The notes under the pieces were generated by a model. It did no database searches. It was not told the DNA's origin and saw nothing but the letters and a program-made list of their open reading frames with translations. A DNA stretch of 64,000 nucleotides from Palauibacter sp965207805 (lineage in GTDB: Bacteria > Gemmatimonadota > Gemmatimonadetes > Palauibacterales > Palauibacteraceae). Position 1 is the first letter of the stretch, and each line of letters opens with the position of its first letter. Location of the stretch: contig OZ242312.1 in NCBI GenBank assembly GCA_965207805.1, positions 3,658,001-3,722,000 on the forward strand, given 5' to 3'. A program made the translations under genes and the position numbers. Below are positions 17,255-26,398 of this stretch, piece by piece.

Positions 17255-18790
17255 ATGAAGACCCTCTCCGGAGTACTTGGTGCGCTCGTCGTCGCCGCGG
17301 TAGCGGTGCTCGTTCTTGTCGGCACGGACCGCAGTGAGGCGGCTGCGACCGAGGCCCCGCCGCCGGCCGCCGCATCTTCGTCGGCCGCCGTGTCGCTCGT
17401 CTCGCCGGCCCCGCACTCGATCGAAGCCGGCCCGGAGTCGCCGGTCGAACTGGTGCTCGCGGAGCCGCTCGATCCCGGCGGGTTCGATCCGTCGGCGCTG
17501 TCCGTGTTCGGCCGCTGGAGTGGCGTGATGACCGGCTCCGTGCAGCTCTCGGACGATGGCCGGCGCATCCGCTTCGAGCCCGGCGAGTCGTTCCACGCCG
17601 GCGAATCGGTCACGGCTTCGCTGCGCGCCGGTGAGCAACTCGCGGCCGGCGGCGCCATGGAAACGGGCTTCGCGTGGAACTTCTGGATCCGCCCCCAGGC
17701 GGGCTCGCTCGACATGATCGACCGAGGCTCGCGGGTCGTGCTGGACGACGGCGAAAAGCACGTCCAGCCATACGGGGCCTACGCCGGCGACTTCAACGGC
17801 GACGGCTATCCCGACATCGCGATCCCCAACGAGGTCTCCGCGGACGTCCGCGTGATGTTCAACGACGGCAAGGGGGACTACAACGAGTTCCGCGTCCTCG
17901 ACATCCCGGGCGGAAGCTGGCCGAGCCCGAATGAAGGCGCGGACTTCAACGGCGACGGCCTCACGGACTTCGTGGTCGGGAACGCGGGGAACGATCTCGT
18001 GTCCGTCTTCCTCGCCGACGGGAACGGCTGGTTCGAGCTGGGAAGCAACATCGAGTCCGGACAGAACGTCCGCGGCGTCTGCATCGGCGATTTCGACCAG
18101 GACGGGTGGCCGGATGTGGCGGCGGTGAACATGTCCGTCGGACCCGAGGAATCGCGCGGCAACGTCGCCATGCTGCTCAACAACGCGGACGGGACGGGCG
18201 ATCTGCGGCGCGCCTCCGAGATCGCCTCGCCGGGCCAGGGCGAGAAGACGTGCGCGACGGCGGACGTAAACAGCGACGGCCTGCCCGACCTGCTCGTCGG
18301 AGCCTACTTCACCGACGAAGTCCTCGCCTACCTGGGCGACGGGCGCGGCAACCTCGAACTGGGCACGCGCGTGCGCGCCGGCGGCAAGCCGTGGATGATC
18401 GTGGCGGGCGACGTGAACGGCGACGGGAACGTCGACGTGATGTCCGCGAACCGTGAAGGGAACAACGTGGCCGTCCTCGTCGGCGATGGCGCGGGCGGCT
18501 TCGCGGATCCCGTCGAGTACGAGACGGGCGAGTCGCCGCTGGCGGTCGACGTGGGCGACATCGACGGCGACGGCGACCTCGACGTGGTGACGAGCGATTT
18601 CGAGGGCAACAGCTTCACCGTGCACGAGAACGCGGGCGACGGAACGCTCGTGAACCCCCGGTCGTACGCGGCGAGCACGAACGGTTCGTGCGTCGTCATT
18701 CACGACCGCGACCTCGACGGGGATCTCGATCTCACGGGCGTGGATGAGACGGACGACAAGATCTTTCTCCTGGAGAACCCCGGGGGATGA
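17255..18790 (+). CDS. Exported FG-GAP/VCBS repeat protein
   Basis: The 511-residue protein has an N-terminal hydrophobic signal (residues 5-22). A SbsA-like Ig domain follows (about 45-145). Then come FG-GAP/VCBS blades with calcium-binding-like Asp/Asn loops: DFNGDGYPDI, DFNGDGLTDF, DFDQDGWPDV, DVNSDGLPDL, DVNGDGNVDV, DIDGDGDLDV and DRDLDGDLDL. The seven blades suggest a complete seven-bladed propeller. Such proteins bind ligands or surfaces outside the cell; no enzymatic site is visible. GGAGG lies about 8 bases upstream of the ATG. The msrB gene starts 26 bases downstream and could share the transcript. Confidence 0.85.
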   Translation: MKTLSGVLGALVVAAVAVLVLVGTDRSEAAATEAPPPAAASSSAAVSLVSPAPHSIEAGPESPVELVLAEPLDPGGFDPSALSVFGRWSGVMTGSVQLSDDGRRIRFEPGESFHAGESVTASLRAGEQLAAGGAMETGFAWNFWIRPQAGSLDMIDRGSRVVLDDGEKHVQPYGAYAGDFNGDGYPDIAIPNEVSADVRVMFNDGKGDYNEFRVLDIPGGSWPSPNEGADFNGDGLTDFVVGNAGNDLVSVFLADGNGWFELGSNIESGQNVRGVCIGDFDQDGWPDVAAVNMSVGPEESRGNVAMLLNNADGTGDLRRASEIASPGQGEKTCATADVNSDGLPDLLVGAYFTDEVLAYLGDGRGNLELGTRVRAGGKPWMIVAGDVNGDGNVDVMSANREGNNVAVLVGDGAGGFADPVEYETGESPLAVDVGDIDGDGDLDVVTSDFEGNSFTVHENAGDGTLVNPRSYAASTNGSCVVIHDRDLDGDLDLTGVDETDDKIFLLENPGG

Positions 18791-18816
18791 CCCGGTAGAC
18801 GGGGAAGACGGGAGAG

Positions 18817-19215
18817 ATGGGGAAGATAACCAGGAAGGCGAAGGAGGAATGGCGGGAGAAGCTCCCCGAGCAAGCCTACAAGGTGCTGTTCGAGGAAGCG
18901 ACCGAACGCGCGGGGACGAGTCCGCTGAACGATGAGAAACGTCCCGGCACGTTCGCGTGCGCGGCGTGCGGGGAGGCGCTGTTCACGACCGACATGAAGT
19001 ACGACAGCGGCACGGGGTGGCCGAGCTTCTTCGAGACGCTGCCCGATGCGTTCGAGACGAAACGCGACTTCAAGCTCATCCTGCCGCGCACGGAGTATCA
19101 CTGCTCCGGCTGCGGGGGCCACCATGGCCACGTGTTCAACGACGGCCCCGAGCCCACGGGCAAGCGCTTCTGCAACAACGGCGTGGCGCTCCGGTTCATC
19201 CCGGACGAGGACTGA
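18817..19215 (+). CDS. msrB: Peptide-methionine (R)-S-oxide reductase MsrB
   Basis: The 132-residue product matches MsrB in length and motifs. Two CxxC pairs that hold structural zinc are visible (CAACG and CSGCG), with GTGWPSF and GHHGHVF in between and after. The catalytic Cys lies in KRFCNNGVALRF. It reduces methionine-R-sulfoxide in proteins using thioredoxin. No signal peptide is present, so it is cytoplasmic. It lies 26 bases after the FG-GAP gene and 23 bases before the multicopper oxidase, all on the plus strand. An oxidative-stress link with the copper oxidase is plausible but inferred. Confidence 0.95.
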   Translation: MGKITRKAKEEWREKLPEQAYKVLFEEATERAGTSPLNDEKRPGTFACAACGEALFTTDMKYDSGTGWPSFFETLPDAFETKRDFKLILPRTEYHCSGCGGHHGHVFNDGPEPTGKRFCNNGVALRFIPDED

Positions 19216-19238
19216 TCCGGAGCCTCCGGAGCGTGCGT

Positions 19239-21515
19239 GTGCCGGTTCGCCTCCCGCCTCTGGCGGCGGGAGCAGCGGCCTTCTTCTTCATGGTCCCCGG
19301 CGCGGCGGGCCAGCTGCCGGGCTCCAGCGGTGCTTGCGAAGCGCGGGCCGCGGAGACTCGCGCCGCGGGAGCGGCGGGGGCGCTCACGGACACGCCGACG
19401 GGCCGGGTGGCTGCCGACCTCCATTGCATCAGTCTCTTCTCCACGGCGCGGAGCGGCGACGCGCGGGGATTCGTTGAACTGGGGCGGGTGCCGTCCCCGT
19501 TCGGCGTGACGGTGACGCCGAGCGGTCACCATGTCCGCGCGTTGACCGCGCACATCGAGGGCCTCCCACCGCCCTCCAGCCTGGGGCCATACACGGCCTA
19601 CATGGCGTGGGCGACGCCGCTCGAGCTGGCTCCCGTGGTGCCGCTGGGGCCGGTCGGGAACGGCGAGCACGGGCTGGGACGCGTCGCGTTCAACAAGTTC
19701 CTCGTGATGGTCAGCGCGGAGGCGTCGTCCGACGTCACGACGCGCGAGGGGCCGCTCGTGCTGCGGGGGCGCTCGCCGTCCGCGCTCATGGAGGCGCACG
19801 ACCTCCTGGCCCTCGCGCCGTCGGCGACGCGGCGGGCGGCCGACCGGGCCCCGATCCGCTGGGACGCGCCGCCCCCGTACCCCGGCATTGCCATGCTGCC
19901 CGGCGTGATGGACCTGGAACCGCGCGCCCGTCCCGCGAGCCTCCGAAGCGCGGCCGATCTGCCCCCGTGGGAGACGCTCCGCGAGGCCAGCCCGCGCCAG
20001 CTCGTCGACCTCCCCGATGGGGGCACGCTCGACCTCGAGGCGACCGTCGTCCGGCGCGAGATCGAAGGCCGCCGCGTCGCCATGCTCGCCTTCAACGGTC
20101 AGCACCCCGGACCCCTCGTCCGGGTGCCGGAACAGTCCACGATCTTCGTCAACTTCACGAACCGGACCCCGTACCCGACGGCGGTGCACTGGCACGGGAT
20201 CCGGCTCGACAACGCGTTCGACGGCGTGCCCGGCCTCACCCAGGACCCCATCGCCCCCGGCGAATCCTTCCGGTACCGGATCTACTTCCGCGACGCGGGG
20301 ATCTACTGGTACCACCCGCACCACCGCGAGGACATCCAGCAGGAACTCGGCCTGTACGGGAACCTCCTCGTCGACCCCGCCGCTGCAGACTACTACGGCC
20401 CGGCCAACCGCGAGGAAGTCCTCATGCTCGACGACATCCTCCTCGACGAGGAAGGGCTCGTGGACTTTGGGGAGGAGTCGGCGAACTACATGCTGATGGG
20501 CCGGTTCGGGAACCAGGCCCTCGTCAACGGCGAGCCGGGCTACGAACTGGAGGTCGACCGCGGCGAAGTTGTCCGCTTCCACTTCACGAACGCCTCCAAT
20601 ACGCGGACGTTCAATCTCTCGTTCGTGGACACGGAACGCGGCGGGCTTCCCGATCCCGACCAGCGCGTCGCCGATCCCGATGCGGCGGATCCGAATCGTC
20701 TTCCGCTCAAGGTCGTCGCGTCGGATGTGGGTCGTTTCGAGCGCGAGGAATGGGTCCGGAGCGTGGTCCTGGCGCCGGCGGAGCGCTACGTGATCGACGT
20801 CCGCTTCGACCGCCCCGGCCGCCACGCCCTCGTCAGTCACGTGCAGGGGATCAACCATCGGCAGGGCGTCTTTCGGGCCGAGCTCCGGATGCTGGGCAAC
20901 GTGACGGTCGCGCCGCAGGCCGCGACCGACGACTACGGAGCCGCGTTCGGGACGCTGCGCGAGCACGCCGACGTCATCGCGGACATCGACCGCTACCGGC
21001 CGCGATTCGACGCCGAGCCCGACCACGAACTCGTGATGACGCTCGAGACCGAGGATCTCCCGCTCCCCATCGAACGCTCGATGGCCTACGACTGGGTCTA
21101 CTTCAATCCCGTGGAATGGACCGGGACGATGCCGCGCATGAACTGGGCCACGACCGGCCGTGAGATCCGCTGGATTTTGAGGGAGACGGCCACCGGGCGG
21201 GAGAACGAGGAGATCGAGTGGGGCTTCGCGGTCGGGGACGTCGTCAAGATCCGCGTCGTGAACGACCGGGGCGCCTTCCACGCCATGCAGCACCCGCTCC
21301 ACATACACGGGCAGCGCTTCCTCGTCCTCTCGCAGAACGGCGTGCCGAACCCGAACCTGGTCTGGAAGGACACGGTCCTGTTGCCCGCCGCATCGACCAC
21401 GGACATCCTGCTGGAACTGTCGAACCCCGGCCGCTGGATGATCCACTGCCACATTGCGGAACACCTCGAAGCCGGGATGAAGATGGTGATGAACGTCGTC
21501 GCCGCCCCGCCGTGA
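19239..21515 (+). CDS. Exported multicopper oxidase
   Basis: The 758-residue protein is a multicopper oxidase with all four copper motifs in the C-terminal 460 residues: HWHGIRLDN near residue 316, WYHPHHRED about 40 residues on, HPLHIHGQRF near 685, and HCHIAEHLEAGM near 735, whose Met is the type 1 axial ligand. The N-terminal 250 residues are unusual for the family and look like an extra domain. The start is inferred as GTG at 19239, with GGAG 7 bases upstream and a signal-like stretch (LAAGAAAFFFMVPGAAGQ) directly after; GTG at 19233 is the alternative. It oxidises a phenol, metal ion or similar donor while reducing O2 to water. Confidence 0.85.
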   Translation: MPVRLPPLAAGAAAFFFMVPGAAGQLPGSSGACEARAAETRAAGAAGALTDTPTGRVAADLHCISLFSTARSGDARGFVELGRVPSPFGVTVTPSGHHVRALTAHIEGLPPPSSLGPYTAYMAWATPLELAPVVPLGPVGNGEHGLGRVAFNKFLVMVSAEASSDVTTREGPLVLRGRSPSALMEAHDLLALAPSATRRAADRAPIRWDAPPPYPGIAMLPGVMDLEPRARPASLRSAADLPPWETLREASPRQLVDLPDGGTLDLEATVVRREIEGRRVAMLAFNGQHPGPLVRVPEQSTIFVNFTNRTPYPTAVHWHGIRLDNAFDGVPGLTQDPIAPGESFRYRIYFRDAGIYWYHPHHREDIQQELGLYGNLLVDPAAADYYGPANREEVLMLDDILLDEEGLVDFGEESANYMLMGRFGNQALVNGEPGYELEVDRGEVVRFHFTNASNTRTFNLSFVDTERGGLPDPDQRVADPDAADPNRLPLKVVASDVGRFEREEWVRSVVLAPAERYVIDVRFDRPGRHALVSHVQGINHRQGVFRAELRMLGNVTVAPQAATDDYGAAFGTLREHADVIADIDRYRPRFDAEPDHELVMTLETEDLPLPIERSMAYDWVYFNPVEWTGTMPRMNWATTGREIRWILRETATGRENEEIEWGFAVGDVVKIRVVNDRGAFHAMQHPLHIHGQRFLVLSQNGVPNPNLVWKDTVLLPAASTTDILLELSNPGRWMIHCHIAEHLEAGMKMVMNVVAAPP

Positions 21516-21564
21516 TCGCTCGGCCGTCCCGGCGACCGTGCGCAGCTCCGGAAAGGAAGTACTC

Positions 21565-23004
21565 ATGATGACCGCCCGCAGCCGCCTCTTTTCCACCCTC
21601 TTCGCGGCGCTCGCCGCTGGAGGCATGTCGTCCACGGAAGCGCAGTCGCAGGAAGCGATGGAGGACTTCATCGCGGTGCAGGCGCCGACCGTCGCGCTCA
21701 CGAACGTCAAGGTGATCGATGGGACCGGCGGCCCCGCCCGCGAGGGGCAGACCGTCGTCATCCGGGACGGCCGCATCGCCGATATCGGCCCCGCCGCCGA
21801 GGTCGCGGGCCGGATCCGGAACGCACAGGTGCTCGACCTCTCCGGCCATACCGTCATCCCGGGCCTCATCGGGCTCCACAACCACAGCTACTACACGGGC
21901 GGGAACGGACGCGCGGCGCAGCTCTCCTTCTCGGGGTCGCGGCTCTACCTCGCGTCCGGCGTGACGACGATCCGGACGACGGGAGCCCGCGCGCCGTACG
22001 AGGAGATCAACCTCAAGCGGGCCATCGACGAGGGGCGCACCATCGGCCCCAACATGTTCACGACCGGTCCCTACCTCACGGGGCAGGAGGGCTCGCAGTC
22101 GATGGCCCAGCTCGAGGGGCCGGAGCAGGCCCGCCGTCTCGTCCGCTACTGGGCCGAGGAGGGCGTGCCCTGGTTCAAGGCGTACACGTGGATCAGCCGC
22201 GAGGAACTCGGCGCGGCGATCGACGAGGCGCACCGGCACGGCGTGAAGGTGACGGCGCACCTCTGCTCCGTCGGATACCGGGAGGCGGTGGCGCTCGGGA
22301 TCGACAACCTGGAGCACGGCCTGCTCGCGAACAGCGAGTACTTCGCCGGGAAGGAGCCGGACGACTGCCCGTCGGGGTTCCGGAACGGCTACGCCGACCT
22401 CGACGTGAACTCCGAGGAGGTGCAGGAAACGTTCCGCATGATGATCGAGAATGACGTCGCGATGACCTCGACGCTGGCCGTGTACGAGATCTCCGTGCCG
22501 GGCAGGGGTCCGATCGACGAGCGCATCTACGACATCCTCGCGCCCGAGATCGCGGCCGAGGTGCGGGAGATCGCGGACCTGCGGCGGAACGCGACCCTCG
22601 ATTCCGGGATCGGCATCCACCCCGACGTCTACCGGAAGGCGCTCGAGTACGAGTACGCATTCGTGCAGGCGGGGGGCACGCTCGCGGCCGGTGTCGACCC
22701 GACCGGATACGGCGCGGCGCCTCCGGGCTACGGCGACCAGAAGAACTACGAACTGCTGCTCGAGGCCGGGTTCACGCCCGCCGAGGTCGTGCAGATCATG
22801 AGCGCGAACGGCGCCAGGGTGCTGGGGATCGACGACGAAACGGGGACGATCGAGGTCGGCAAGGTCGCGGACCTCGTCGTGCTGGAGGGCGACCCCGAGG
22901 CGGACGGCCATATTCGCGAGACGCGCATCGTGTTCAAGGGCGGTGTCGGCTGGGACGCGCCCGGGCTCATCGAATCGGTCCGCGGTATCGTCGGCATCCG
23001 CTGA
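21565..23004 (+). CDS. Exported imidazolonepropionase-like amidohydrolase
   Basis: The 479-residue metal-dependent hydrolase belongs to the amidohydrolase_1 superfamily. A signal peptide ends near EAQSQ (about residue 30). The composite domain opens with VIDGTGGPAREG. The metal motif here reads GLIGLHNHSYY, HxH. Further ligands are the carboxylated Lys region (WFKAYTW), VTAHLCS, NLEHGL and AAGVDPTG. The C-terminal GTIEVGKVADLVVLEGDP completes the small sandwich domain. The start at 21565 has GAAAGGAAG upstream. Substrate unknown; exported relatives act on amides, peptides or organophosphate-like compounds. It is related in type to the fusion at 43979. Confidence 0.88.
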   Translation: MMTARSRLFSTLFAALAAGGMSSTEAQSQEAMEDFIAVQAPTVALTNVKVIDGTGGPAREGQTVVIRDGRIADIGPAAEVAGRIRNAQVLDLSGHTVIPGLIGLHNHSYYTGGNGRAAQLSFSGSRLYLASGVTTIRTTGARAPYEEINLKRAIDEGRTIGPNMFTTGPYLTGQEGSQSMAQLEGPEQARRLVRYWAEEGVPWFKAYTWISREELGAAIDEAHRHGVKVTAHLCSVGYREAVALGIDNLEHGLLANSEYFAGKEPDDCPSGFRNGYADLDVNSEEVQETFRMMIENDVAMTSTLAVYEISVPGRGPIDERIYDILAPEIAAEVREIADLRRNATLDSGIGIHPDVYRKALEYEYAFVQAGGTLAAGVDPTGYGAAPPGYGDQKNYELLLEAGFTPAEVVQIMSANGARVLGIDDETGTIEVGKVADLVVLEGDPEADGHIRETRIVFKGGVGWDAPGLIESVRGIVGIR

Positions 23005-23017
23005 CGGGCCGTCGCCG

Positions 23018-24238
23018 GTGAACTCGCGACGAGAGGTGTGGGCGCGGCGCTCCGGCCTTGCGATCGTTGCCTTCCTGGCCGCCGTCCTCGGCGGCGTGCG
23101 GCCCGCCGCGGCGCAGCAGTTGACCCCTGCGGACTCCGCGGCCGTGCTCGTCGCGACCGCGGCCGATTTCGAGGAGCGCGGAGAACTCGAGGTCGCCCGG
23201 GCTCTGTATGAGGAGATCCTCCGCCGCTACCCCGGCACCCCGGGAGCGGAGATGGCCCGGGCTCGGCTTGAAGGGCTGGGGGCGCCGGCGGGCCCGACGC
23301 CGGCGGGGCCGGCGCAGGGCGGCGCGCCGCAGGATCGGCGCGGCGATACGGAGTTCCGCGTCTGGTCGACGCTTTATGGTCTGTGGCTCGGCGGCGTCGC
23401 GGTGCCCCTGCTGGCGGATGCGAGCAGTTCCGAGTCCCATGGTGTCGGTCTTCTGCTCGGCGGGCCGGTGGGTTACCTCGCCGGCCGTGTGTTCTCGCGT
23501 TCTCTCTCGGTGGGACGATCGCGCACGATCAGTTGGGCCGGCACGTGGGGCACCTGGCAGGGCGTGGGCTGGGCGCACGCCTTGAATCTGGGCGCTGATC
23601 CGGGCTGCGAGTACTGCGAGCCGGGCGAGCAGGAGGCCGTCGCCGCGGCGCTGGCCGGCGGAGTGGCCGGCATCGTCACGGCCGCACTCCTCTCGCGCGA
23701 CACTTCCGAAGGCACGGCCTCGGCGACGTACCTGGGCAGCCTCTGGGGGACGTGGTTCGGACTCGGGGGAGCGACCGCGCTGGATCTGGACGACGACGCC
23801 ATCTGGGCGAGCACGCTGCTCGTGGGCAACGCGGGCCTGGTCGCCGGGGCGCTGGCCGGGAGCCGGTTCGACCTTTCCTCCCGTCGCGCGCACCTGATCA
23901 GCCTCGGAGGTCTGATCGGCGGCTTCGGCGGGGTCGGCCTCGTGCTCATCACGAAGCCGAACAGCACCAGCGGCGAACTCGCGATTCCGCTCGCGACGAG
24001 TCTCGCGGGTCTCGGCCTGGGGATCCTGCTGACCCCCGAGGGCGAGGGCGCGCCGGAAGGAGAGTCGAGCGACGCCCGCGCGGCGTCCGGTTCGGTGTCG
24101 CCGGCACTCCTGAACTGGTCGGGGGACGAGCTTGCCGTCGGCCTTCCGATGCCGTTCCCGACGACCGTCCTCGATCCGGAGCGGAACGGACGGCGGCACA
24201 CGGCCTGGCACGTCGCGCTCCTTCGCCTGCGCTTCTGA
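23018..24238 (+). CDS. Hypothetical protein with TPR-like N-terminus and Gly-rich helices
   Basis: I do not recognise the 406-residue protein. It has a signal-like segment (LAIVAFLAAVLGGVRPAAAQ), then a short TPR-like helical pair (FEERGELEVARALYEEILRR, residues 48-67), a Pro/Gly linker, and then a series of Gly/Ala-rich hydrophobic segments between residues 115 and 345. The pairs WAGTWGTWQGVGW and LGSLWGTWFGLGG repeat the same pattern, suggesting internal duplication. Such glycine-zipper-like segments may be membrane helices or barrel strands. Start is inferred as GTG at 23018, 13 bases after the amidohydrolase stop. The SDR gene follows 5 bases later. Confidence 0.6.
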   Translation: MNSRREVWARRSGLAIVAFLAAVLGGVRPAAAQQLTPADSAAVLVATAADFEERGELEVARALYEEILRRYPGTPGAEMARARLEGLGAPAGPTPAGPAQGGAPQDRRGDTEFRVWSTLYGLWLGGVAVPLLADASSSESHGVGLLLGGPVGYLAGRVFSRSLSVGRSRTISWAGTWGTWQGVGWAHALNLGADPGCEYCEPGEQEAVAAALAGGVAGIVTAALLSRDTSEGTASATYLGSLWGTWFGLGGATALDLDDDAIWASTLLVGNAGLVAGALAGSRFDLSSRRAHLISLGGLIGGFGGVGLVLITKPNSTSGELAIPLATSLAGLGLGILLTPEGEGAPEGESSDARAASGSVSPALLNWSGDELAVGLPMPFPTTVLDPERNGRRHTAWHVALLRLRF

Positions 24239-24243
24239 AACAT

Positions 24244-25251
24244 ATGCCGGACCGTCCGTTGAAAGACCGGGTGGCCGTCGTCGCTGGAGCGACCCGCGGC
24301 GCCGGGCGCGGCATCGCCCGCATGCTCGGCGAGGCGGGCGCGACCGTCTACTGCACCGGCCGCAGCGTCCGGGGCCATCCCGCCACGCCGGGGCGACCGG
24401 AGACTCTGGAAGAAACCGCGGAGTTGGTGACCGCGGAGGGGGGCCGGGGGATCACCGTCCGCGCCGACCACACGGTCGAGTCGGAGGTCGAGCGGCTCTT
24501 CGCCCGCGTCCGCGACGAGGCGGGCCGTCTCGACGTCCTGGTGAACGACATCTGGGGCGGCGACGCGCTGACCGAGTGGGGGAAGCCCTTCTGGGAACTC
24601 TCCATCGCGCAGGGCGAGCAGCTGCTGGAGCGCGCCGTCCACACTCACATCATCACGAGCCGGCACGGCGCTCCGCTGATGGTCGAGCGCAACGCCGGCC
24701 TCATCGTCGAGGTCACCGACGGCGACACGTTCGGCTACCGCGGCAACCTGTTCTACGACCTGGCGAAGAACGCGGTCGTCCGGCTCGCCTATGCGATGAC
24801 CGCCGACCTCCACCCGCACGGCGTGACGGCGTTGGCGATCACCCCCGGATTCCTGCGCTCCGAGGCGGTGCTCGACCACTTCGGCGTCACCGAGGCCGAC
24901 TGGCGCGACGCGGTCGAAAAGGACGAGTACTTCGCCGAGTCGGAGACACCGTGCTACGTCGGCCGCGCCATCGCCGCGCTCGCCGCCGACCCGAACGTCG
25001 CTGAAAAAAGCGGCGGATTGTTCTCGAGTTGGGGCCTCGCGAAGGAGTACGGCTTCACCGATCTGGACGGACGCCGACCCGACTGGGGCACGTTCTTCCT
25101 GAAGAAGGTCCGGGCCATCCTCGAGCGAGACGCACCGCCGGACGAACTGGACGTCTTCGTCATCCGCAGTCGGCTCTACCAGACGGAACTCGATCCGTCC
25201 GCCAGCGACGAAACCGAGCACCTCCGCACGTGGCTCGCCCGCCACGAGTAG
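24244..25251 (+). CDS. Short-chain dehydrogenase/reductase
   Basis: The 335-residue SDR has the Rossmann cofactor motif GATRGAGRGIA near residue 16 and the catalytic YDLAK (YxxxK) near residue 170. The NNAG element is replaced by VNDIWGGD. GRS after the second strand suggests NADP preference. It is longer than the usual 250 residues, with an extra C-terminal tail of about 60 residues; this is typical of a subgroup annotated simply as SDR family oxidoreductase. No signal peptide. It starts 5 bases after the membrane protein and ends 13 bases before the convergent tyrA. Confidence 0.85.
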   Translation: MPDRPLKDRVAVVAGATRGAGRGIARMLGEAGATVYCTGRSVRGHPATPGRPETLEETAELVTAEGGRGITVRADHTVESEVERLFARVRDEAGRLDVLVNDIWGGDALTEWGKPFWELSIAQGEQLLERAVHTHIITSRHGAPLMVERNAGLIVEVTDGDTFGYRGNLFYDLAKNAVVRLAYAMTADLHPHGVTALAITPGFLRSEAVLDHFGVTEADWRDAVEKDEYFAESETPCYVGRAIAALAADPNVAEKSGGLFSSWGLAKEYGFTDLDGRRPDWGTFFLKKVRAILERDAPPDELDVFVIRSRLYQTELDPSASDETEHLRTWLARHE

Positions 25252-25264
25252 CGGATCTCGAACT

Positions 25265-26377
25265 TCAGTCCCGGCGACCCTCCAAGTCGTCGATCGCCGC
25301 CTGACCGCGGGACTCGAGGTAGTCCCGACCGGCTGACATCAGGGCGACGAAGGCGTCCTCATCCCCCGCTTCGACCGCGTCGCGGACCCGTTCCGCAGCC
25401 TCCACGAGTTCCTTCAGCGCGACGTCTCCGTACTCGTTCAGCGACTGGATCTCGAAGTACATGTGCGGGTTCTCGCTGGCCAGCGCGCGCGCCACGTCCA
25501 ACTGGGCTTCGAACGTCGTGCTCGACACGTCCGCCAGGCGCGGCGTCGTTTCGCCGGAGCGCGCCAGCGCCGTGAAGAAGGCGATGTTGAGGGCGTGCGA
25601 GAGGCCCAGCACGAACCCCATCACGCGGTCGTGGCTCTCCAGGTCCATGCGTACTTGCGTCGCCATGGTCGAGGCGAAGAGCGCCTCGGCCCCCTCCGTG
25701 GCGTCGGGACGGCCCACGTCCACGAAGATGACGTGTTCCCCGGAAAGGAGTTCGGTGTCGGGACCGAACATGGGGTGGATGGACGTGACGCGGACCCCGG
25801 CCTCCGCCAGCGCCGTCAGACCGGAGCGCAGCGGACTCTTGAGCGAACCGATATCGAACACCAGGCCCGGCGGTCCGATCTCCGCCAGCCGTTCGAGGAT
25901 CTCGTTGGCGATGACCATGGGCGTCGCCACGACGATCAGGTCGTGGTCCAGCGACGTCTTCGCCCAATCCGCGTGATCCCCTCCGTCGGGGTCGGCGTTC
26001 TCCACCGCGAACCCCTGGGAGGAGAGGAAGCGGACGAACCATCCGCCCATCTTCCCGGAACCGCCGATGACGAGGGCGCGCTTCCCACCTCCTCTCGCAG
26101 CCGCCACCACGCTGCCCCGTTCCTGCACGGCGAGCGACGAACGGATCAGCGAAAGGACGAGATCCTCGGCCAGCCGTGGCGAGAGTCCGAGTTCGCTCGC
26201 GGCGCTGCGGGCCCGCTCGATGACGACCTTTTCCTGCCGGTAGTCGCGCGGAGAGGTCTGCGAGGCGCGCTTCCGTTCCCCGATCTTTGCGGAGACCGCC
26301 TGCCGCCGGGCTACGAGTTCGAGCAACGCGCGGTCGATGCGCGCGAGTTCGTCTCTGAGTCGATCGAGGTTCGACAC
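25265..26377 (-). CDS. tyrA: Bifunctional chorismate mutase/prephenate dehydrogenase
   Basis: The 370-residue enzyme has an AroQ-type chorismate mutase domain at residues 1-90 (LDRLRDELARIDRALLEL, ARRQAVSAKIGERK) fused to a prephenate dehydrogenase domain with the NAD-binding GGSGKMGGWF near residue 104 and the catalytic-region SIHPMFGP. This is the enterobacterial T-protein order. It makes 4-hydroxyphenylpyruvate for tyrosine. It lies 21 bases downstream of a sodium-dependent transporter on the same strand, suggesting that synthesis and uptake of an aromatic amino acid are linked. No arginine-rich or leader regulatory element is seen in the short gap. Confidence 0.92.
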   Translation of the reverse strand: MSNLDRLRDELARIDRALLELVARRQAVSAKIGERKRASQTSPRDYRQEKVVIERARSAASELGLSPRLAEDLVLSLIRSSLAVQERGSVVAAARGGGKRALVIGGSGKMGGWFVRFLSSQGFAVENADPDGGDHADWAKTSLDHDLIVVATPMVIANEILERLAEIGPPGLVFDIGSLKSPLRSGLTALAEAGVRVTSIHPMFGPDTELLSGEHVIFVDVGRPDATEGAEALFASTMATQVRMDLESHDRVMGFVLGLSHALNIAFFTALARSGETTPRLADVSSTTFEAQLDVARALASENPHMYFEIQSLNEYGDVALKELVEAAERVRDAVEAGDEDAFVALMSAGRDYLESRGQAAIDDLEGRRD

Positions 26378-26398
26378 GTCTCGCTCCAGGGGTTCCGT

